From: CAZJYI01 sp964550025
GTDB taxonomy: Bacteria; Verrucomicrobiota; Kiritimatiellia; UBA8416; CAYOBW01
Assembly: GCA_964550025.1 (NCBI GenBank)
Contig: CAZJYI010000276.1
Coordinates: forward strand, 1 to 9,574
Direction of reading: 5' to 3'
Length of the DNA: 9,574 bases
Shown here: piece after piece, positions 6,586-9,574 of the stretch
How positions within the stretch are numbered: the first letter of the stretch is position 1
Layout of the letters: each line of letters opens with the position of its first letter
The notes under the pieces: model-generated
The model's database searches: none
What the model was told of the DNA's origin: nothing
Seen by the model: the letters and a program-made list of their open reading frames with translations, nothing else
Made by a program: the position numbers and the translations under genes

Positions 6586-8526
6586 TCAACGCGTGTGTTC
6601 CTTGAGCCACATCTTGCTCCAGCCCCGGCCTGTCCCGGACCATTGTACCGAGAACTGACTGTTCATCTCTCCCAGGCGGGAGAGGACCGCTTCACCGACT
6701 GTTTTCCGCTCGTCGGTTTCCGACCAGAAGCGCCATAGTGGCGGCTTGGGTGACGCGATCACCTGGAAACGCATTCCTTCGTGAGCCTTGTGGAAGATCC
6801 CGATCCCGGCCTCCAGATGGTCGTTCTTGAGCCGTGCCGGCGCGACCATCGGTCGTCGTGCAACCAGGCGTTTCACGATGGTCCCTGCCAGCTCGTCCCA
6901 CACTTGCGCCTCGTCGGGCTCCAGGGAGACCGGCTTCGACACCGCGTGCAGAATCTCGGAGGTTTCCGTATCCACCAACTGCATGCAGAGGACATCCGTC
7001 GCTTTGGTCGATACGACGCGGGCCAGGAGCAGACAGCTTGCGGGAAGGAGACGGCCAATGGCCAGCCGCGCTTTCGGGTCAACCACCCTCGACGCGCCAA
7101 AGGCGAGCTCCTTGAGCGCGTCCTCGAGCGCATCGTCACCCGCTCCAAGACACTGCACGTCATCCCTGGCGACTACCCTCACCTGCCCGGCTCGTTCCAA
7201 CGCGGTCATCAGGGCAATTCGGTACAGGAGCGCCTGTGACTGGTCTTCCGTTCTGCCGCCATGTCCGACGGGGCCGATACACGCCAATACACGGGGCATT
7301 GCGCAACCGGCGTCTCTCTTCTCCTGGTTCTGTCCCGCCTCGGCAAGCTCCTGCAATTGCTTGGAGAATGCCTGCAGGTCTTTCCGCTTTCTCGCCTTAT
7401 GCTCGGTGTTCACGAAGGCAGTGACGGCCTTCACAAGACCGCCGTCCCCTTCGTCGTGAGACAGGTCTTGCACCAGTCGGCGCACGGTATTGACGGCGCC
7501 ACGTTGTTCCAGGATGGCGATGTCTTTCGCGGTCTGGGTACTGTCCGCCCCCCGCTTTCGACCGGCAACGGCGATCCGGAGATCCGTCGGCGGTTTTGCC
7601 AACGCGCTTTTGTCCTTCACGAAGACGAACTCGCCACCCGCATCGGAAGGAACACCGAGAGGCCCCATTCGGACGTGCTGCCTGGTCATGCCGGCAACCT
7701 TCTCGCGCAGCCGATGTCCAATGTCCGAGGCGGAGAAGACTCCCTCTTCCGGGTGTCGCAACGCATTCAGGAGTACGGTTGCGAACACACTGTTCCTCGC
7801 TCCGGTGTCGAGGGCAGGCTCGTAGTCGGTACTCGTGATGAGGTACCGCGAAGGTTTGGCCATTGCCTTCAGATACCAGGTGATGTCTTTTTCGTCGGCG
7901 GATTCCCGCGATTTGCCGCGAAACAGGGAGCCTGCGTAGCATGCGTCGGCGATTATCAGCACGTGTCGAGCGTGTGATGCGCCAACCATCTTGGTGATGA
8001 TGGAATTCCATATCCAGTCCTGTTTCGCCGTCCTGCTCCCGGTCTTCTTCTTCGCATCCTGAGGAATCCAGAAACCCTCGCCGAGATCGTCTTCATAAAC
8101 ACCGTGACCGGCGAAGTAGATGAGAACGGCATCGTCCAAAGTGCAGGAACTGATCTCGTCCAGCGCGTTCATGATGGCAACACGCGTGGCCGCTTTTCCA
8201 ATCAGGCGCTTGACGTCGAACCCGTAGTCGTCCTCCAGCACCTCAGCCACGGCTTCTGCGTCGTTCTCGGCGGTCTTCAGATGATCCCATCCCACGGGTG
8301 GCGAGTACTTGTACTTGTTTATCCCGATGACATATGCGTGGTATCGGAGCGGGACCACGGGGGCTTCAGCCGTCGGCGACCAGACCAGCTCACTCCTGCC
8401 CCGTAGCCAGCCGTTGTTCTGCGCCGGGACCTCGAGAACCGGGCAACCAAGCCAGAGCAGCGTCGCCCAATGAAGGCATACGAAGCCAAGATACCAACGC
8501 CGACACATGAACCTACGGTGCGTCAT
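6586..8526 (-). CDS. Secreted caspase-like protease with CsgG/LpoB-like C-terminal half
   Basis: This 646-residue protein starts at an ATG 4 bases after AGGAGG; the in-frame start 16 codons upstream (8574) lacks such a site. A signal sequence covers about residues 1-35, with likely cleavage after VPA. Residues 61-303 form a peptidase C14 (caspase/metacaspase) domain. HAYVIGINKY begins the fold, His141 lies in YFAGHG and Cys196 in DACYAGSLF, and the domain closes near GGEFVFV. Both catalytic residues are present, so it should be an active cysteine protease, probably with basic-residue preference like bacterial metacaspases (family knowledge). Residues 303-405 are a charged helical linker. Residues about 409-555 (ALLYRIALMTALERAG, ARLAIGRLLPASCLLLARVV, LCMQLVDTETSEILHAVS) follow the CsgG/FlgO/LpoB-like pattern found in envelope proteins. 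The last 90 residues are unassigned. The gene is convergent with the CotH gene and divergent from the PPC gene. Substrate is unknown. Confidence 0.92.
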   Translation of the reverse strand: MTHRRFMCRRWYLGFVCLHWATLLWLGCPVLEVPAQNNGWLRGRSELVWSPTAEAPVVPLRYHAYVIGINKYKYSPPVGWDHLKTAENDAEAVAEVLEDDYGFDVKRLIGKAATRVAIMNALDEISSCTLDDAVLIYFAGHGVYEDDLGEGFWIPQDAKKKTGSRTAKQDWIWNSIITKMVGASHARHVLIIADACYAGSLFRGKSRESADEKDITWYLKAMAKPSRYLITSTDYEPALDTGARNSVFATVLLNALRHPEEGVFSASDIGHRLREKVAGMTRQHVRMGPLGVPSDAGGEFVFVKDKSALAKPPTDLRIAVAGRKRGADSTQTAKDIAILEQRGAVNTVRRLVQDLSHDEGDGGLVKAVTAFVNTEHKARKRKDLQAFSKQLQELAEAGQNQEKRDAGCAMPRVLACIGPVGHGGRTEDQSQALLYRIALMTALERAGQVRVVARDDVQCLGAGDDALEDALKELAFGASRVVDPKARLAIGRLLPASCLLLARVVSTKATDVLCMQLVDTETSEILHAVSKPVSLEPDEAQVWDELAGTIVKRLVARRPMVAPARLKNDHLEAGIGIFHKAHEGMRFQVIASPKPPLWRFWSETDERKTVGEAVLSRLGEMNSQFSVQWSGTGRGWSKMWLKEHTR

Positions 8527-8530
8527 CTCG

Positions 8531-8536
8531 CCTCCT
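8531..8536 (-). promoter_or_regulatory. Shine-Dalgarno AGGAGG of the caspase gene
   Basis: On the minus strand AGGAGG precedes the ATG at 8526 by 4 bases. It decides the start in favour of 8526 over the longer in-frame start at 8574, and this start also gives a normal basic n-region and hydrophobic core for the signal peptide. Confidence 0.8.
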
Positions 8537-8582
8537 GCTCTATCAACGCGCGCTCGTCGGGGGCATCTCACCAATGGATGTA

Positions 8583-8598
8583 CCGTCGGACTCGACGG
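8583..8598. repeat. 6-bp hairpin upstream of the caspase gene
   Basis: CCGTCG (8583-8588) pairs with CGACGG (8593-8598) around a 4-base loop. It would lie in the caspase mRNA leader about 57 bases before the start codon. Confidence 0.6.
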
Positions 8599-8627
8599 GG
8601 ATCTACTCCCTCTGGTTCTATTCTCGT

Positions 8628-8643
8628 GGCGCCTTCAGGCGCC
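8628..8643. repeat. GGCGCC hairpin with 4-base loop upstream of the caspase gene
   Basis: GGCGCC (8628-8633) and GGCGCC (8638-8643) form a 6-bp stem around TTCA, extendable by G·U pairs. On the plus strand it is followed by GTTTCTC, too weak a T-run for a confident terminator. On the minus strand it would be a second leader hairpin of the caspase mRNA. Confidence 0.6.
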
Positions 8644-8706
8644 GTTTCTCATACCTGTTACCCGCCAATCGACGTTTCCGCTTCATGCCGACAGCCCGCG
8701 CCATCC

Positions 8707-8735
8707 ACTATACTAGTCTCCGCCGCCGGCAAGAA
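8707..8735 (-). promoter_or_regulatory. Weak candidate promoter for the caspase gene
   Basis: On the minus strand TATAGT (8712 to 8707) matches the -10 consensus at 5 of 6 bases. The hexamer 17 bases upstream, TTCTTG (8735 to 8730), matches the -35 consensus poorly. If used, it would give a leader of roughly 170 bases containing both hairpins at 8583-8643. The evidence is mainly the -10 element. Confidence 0.2.
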
Positions 8736-8821
8736 TAGTCCCGCAGGACCGGATTTTTCAGAATTCTGCGTTCCAATAGGCGGCTCGTGCTCCGCCGGGC
8801 ATCGTTCAAGACCGGATTCCG

Positions 8822-8875
8822 GCCGCGGATCGGTCACACCCCCTCGCCATTCTCTCCCACGTTGCGATCCGCGGC
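8822..8875. repeat. 11-bp perfect inverted repeat in the divergent region
   Basis: GCCGCGGATCG (8822-8832) is perfectly complementary to CGATCCGCGGC (8865-8875), with 32 bases between. Two more outer pairs are possible (8821/8876 as G·U and 8820/8877 as C-G). It could be a spaced operator controlling either gene or the stem of an RNA. No T-run follows, so an intrinsic terminator is unlikely. Confidence 0.75.
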
Positions 8876-9078
8876 TGACGGCTTCCGACATGGTCCACGC
8901 GCACCTTACAGATCCAGCATGTCACATACATAGGGTAAGGCAAGCGTCTTCTGCAGAGCACCGAGGCGGCGGCGCGTGGCACCTCGCTACATATCCCGCC
9001 GCGAAGTGCGACTGAACCAACCCCGGCGGCGGCAGCAAAAGCGTCGTCGAGCCCATCGTAGCCGGCCGCACTGGGCGA

Positions 9079-9128
9079 CCCCTGCGAGCCTACTCCCGTT
9101 TTCTTTTGCACGGCAGGGGACGAAAACG
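9079..9128. repeat. Two interleaved 7-bp inverted repeats (possible pseudoknot)
   Basis: CCCCTGC (9079-9085) pairs with GCAGGGG (9113-9119). CGTTTTC (9097-9103), inside that loop, pairs with GAAAACG (9122-9128), just outside it. The interleaving is the connectivity of an H-type pseudoknot. It lies about 30 bases before the Shine-Dalgarno site of the short frame at 9170. Confidence 0.55.
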
Positions 9129-9169
9129 CCGAGGTCGAGCGACTGATCGAGGTGAAGAGGAGTAACGCC

Positions 9170-9340
9170 ATGGTTTTTTCATGCTTCAGTACTGCACCGC
9201 GGGGGATGACCCCTGCCGGTAGAGGGGGTGATGCCTATCGATGGAATTGCATGGTGGACTGTGACGCAGGGCTCCGTCACCGTTCGTGCGTAGAAACGCG
9301 AGTCCGCAAACCGTGGAACAAAGTCAGGAGGGACAGATGA
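9170..9340 (+). CDS. Possible 56-residue leader frame upstream of the PPC gene
   Basis: The frame opens with an ATG preceded, at a 7-base spacing, by AGAGGAG (9156-9162), a good Shine-Dalgarno. Its TGA overlaps the PPC gene's start as ATGA (9337-9340), the usual geometry for translational coupling. A GTG at 9152 is an alternative start with no such site. The peptide (beginning MVFSCFSTAPRG) is rich in arginine and cysteine, has no signal peptide or recognisable domain, and contains a 6-bp hairpin (9261-9266/9275-9280) in its coding sequence. It may be a regulatory leader peptide, or a chance frame through a structured 5' untranslated region. Only the ribosome binding site and the overlap support it. 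Confidence 0.3.
   Translation: MVFSCFSTAPRGMTPAGRGGDAYRWNCMVDCDAGLRHRSCVETRVRKPWNKVRRDR
9261..9280. repeat. 6-bp hairpin upstream of the PPC gene
   Basis: GTGACG (9261-9266) pairs with CGTCAC (9275-9280) around an 8-base loop, about 55 bases before the PPC start codon. It would form in the leader of the PPC transcript. Confidence 0.55.
9326..9332 (+). promoter_or_regulatory. Shine-Dalgarno AGGAGGG of the PPC gene
   Basis: AGGAGGG precedes the ATG at 9337 by 4 bases (5 from the AGGAGG core). It fixes the start and shows the gene can be translated independently of the overlapping short frame. Confidence 0.8.
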
Positions 9341-9574
9341 ATCATCTGATCAGAAGATGGTTTAGGACGATGCTGACAGTCTCCTGCCTGCTGCTGGCAG
9401 GACAGGCGGCTGCGCAGACGACAATCCGCAGCGGCCAGGAAATCAGGGGATTATCCGGTGCACGGGGGGAGCAGCGGTTCTATGTCATCGCGGTACCGTC
9501 GGGGCAGAGCAGGCTGGTTTTTACGACTTCGGGAGGATCGGGTGACTGCGACTTGTATGTGAAGCGCGGCTCCC
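9337..9574 (+). CDS. Secreted PPC-domain protein, 5' part only
   Basis: The first 79 codons are present; the gene runs off the right edge. Residues 1-26 form a signal peptide, with a basic n-region (IRRWFR), a hydrophobic core (LLLAG) and cleavage expected after AAA. The RRWF stretch slightly resembles a Tat motif, but a Sec signal is more likely. From about residue 31 the sequence follows the bacterial pre-peptidase C-terminal (PPC) domain pattern: IRGLSGARGEQRFYVIAVPSG, then FTTSGGSGDCDLYVKRGS. In this family the SGGSGDxDLYV motif is highly typical. PPC domains are non-catalytic beta-sandwich modules attached to secreted peptidases and other exported proteins, so what follows (a peptidase, more PPC copies, or another module) cannot be told. 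The strong ribosome binding site and divergent placement from the caspase gene are clear. Confidence 0.88.
   Translation, partial: MNHLIRRWFRTMLTVSCLLLAGQAAAQTTIRSGQEIRGLSGARGEQRFYVIAVPSGQSRLVFTTSGGSGDCDLYVKRGS

Larger units (their letters stand above)
8527..9336. other. Divergent intergenic region between the caspase and PPC genes
   Basis: About 810 bases separate the two divergent start codons, which is long for neighbouring bacterial genes. No recognisable protein is encoded apart from a short frame at 9170-9340. The region holds several inverted repeats (8583-8598, 8628-8643, 8759-8768, 8822-8875, 9079-9128, 9261-9280), each described separately or in the findings. Other open frames here are overlapping, lack ribosome binding sites and have no family resemblance. 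Confidence 0.6.

Noticed and set aside
8738..8758. Short dyad GTCC/GGAC followed by TTTTT, considered as an intrinsic terminator
   Set aside because: The stem is only 4 bp and the T-run begins several bases after it; it lies far from any gene end on the plus strand.
8806..9171. 121-codon minus-strand frame starting near 9171
   Set aside because: The N-terminus is mildly hydrophobic, but there is no ribosome binding site, no recognisable domain, and it covers the inverted repeats of the divergent region.
9201..9240. Resemblance to the fluoride (crcB) riboswitch, from GGGGGATGA and TGATGCCTATC
   Set aside because: The loop sequence needed to pair with the 3' GCC segment and the conserved middle stem are absent, and the downstream PPC gene is not a fluoride-response gene.
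9255..9282. Resemblance of GTGACGCAGGGCTCCGTCAC to part of a c-di-GMP (GEMM) riboswitch
   Set aside because: The conserved GGCAAACC segment and the second stem are missing; it is better described as a simple 6-bp hairpin.

Overview
The window looks like a GC-rich bacterial chromosome segment, probably from the Planctomycetota–Verrucomicrobiota–Kiritimatiellota assemblage. This is an inference. It rests on a very long secreted protein mixing lamin-tail, CotH, chitobiase-C-terminal-like, DUF2341 and LamG modules, on its calcium-binding tail and its FYRGRV-type C-terminus, and on a secreted caspase and a PPC-domain protein nearby. No phage, IS, CRISPR, rRNA or tRNA gene was recognised.

Layout. 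Positions 1-445 hold no convincing gene but carry a dense series of inverted repeats. These include two long hairpins that abut at 242/243, and a multibranch arrangement at 327-445 closed by a 7-bp stem around three hairpins. This is the best candidate for an undescribed element: a large structured RNA of unknown class. A partial unrecognised reading frame on the minus strand (1-257) overlaps it. Positions 446-809 look empty. A sigma70-like promoter (810-839) and Shine-Dalgarno site precede the 1888-residue secreted protein (875-6541, +). It converges, with a 44-bp gap, on a 646-residue secreted caspase-like protease whose C-terminal half resembles CsgG/LpoB-type domains (6586-8526, -).

An 810-bp divergent intergenic region (8527-9336) separates the caspase from a secreted PPC-domain protein that runs off the right edge (9337-9574, +). 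This gap holds two hairpins in the caspase leader, an 11-bp inverted repeat, two interleaved 7-bp stems that could form a pseudoknot, and a 56-codon frame with a good ribosome binding site that ends in an ATGA overlap with the PPC gene.

All three recognised genes encode exported proteins, so the region appears devoted to the cell envelope or extracellular space. The divergent caspase and PPC genes may share regulation, but the sequence does not establish a common pathway. Nothing ties the large lamin-tail/CotH protein functionally to the caspase beyond adjacency.
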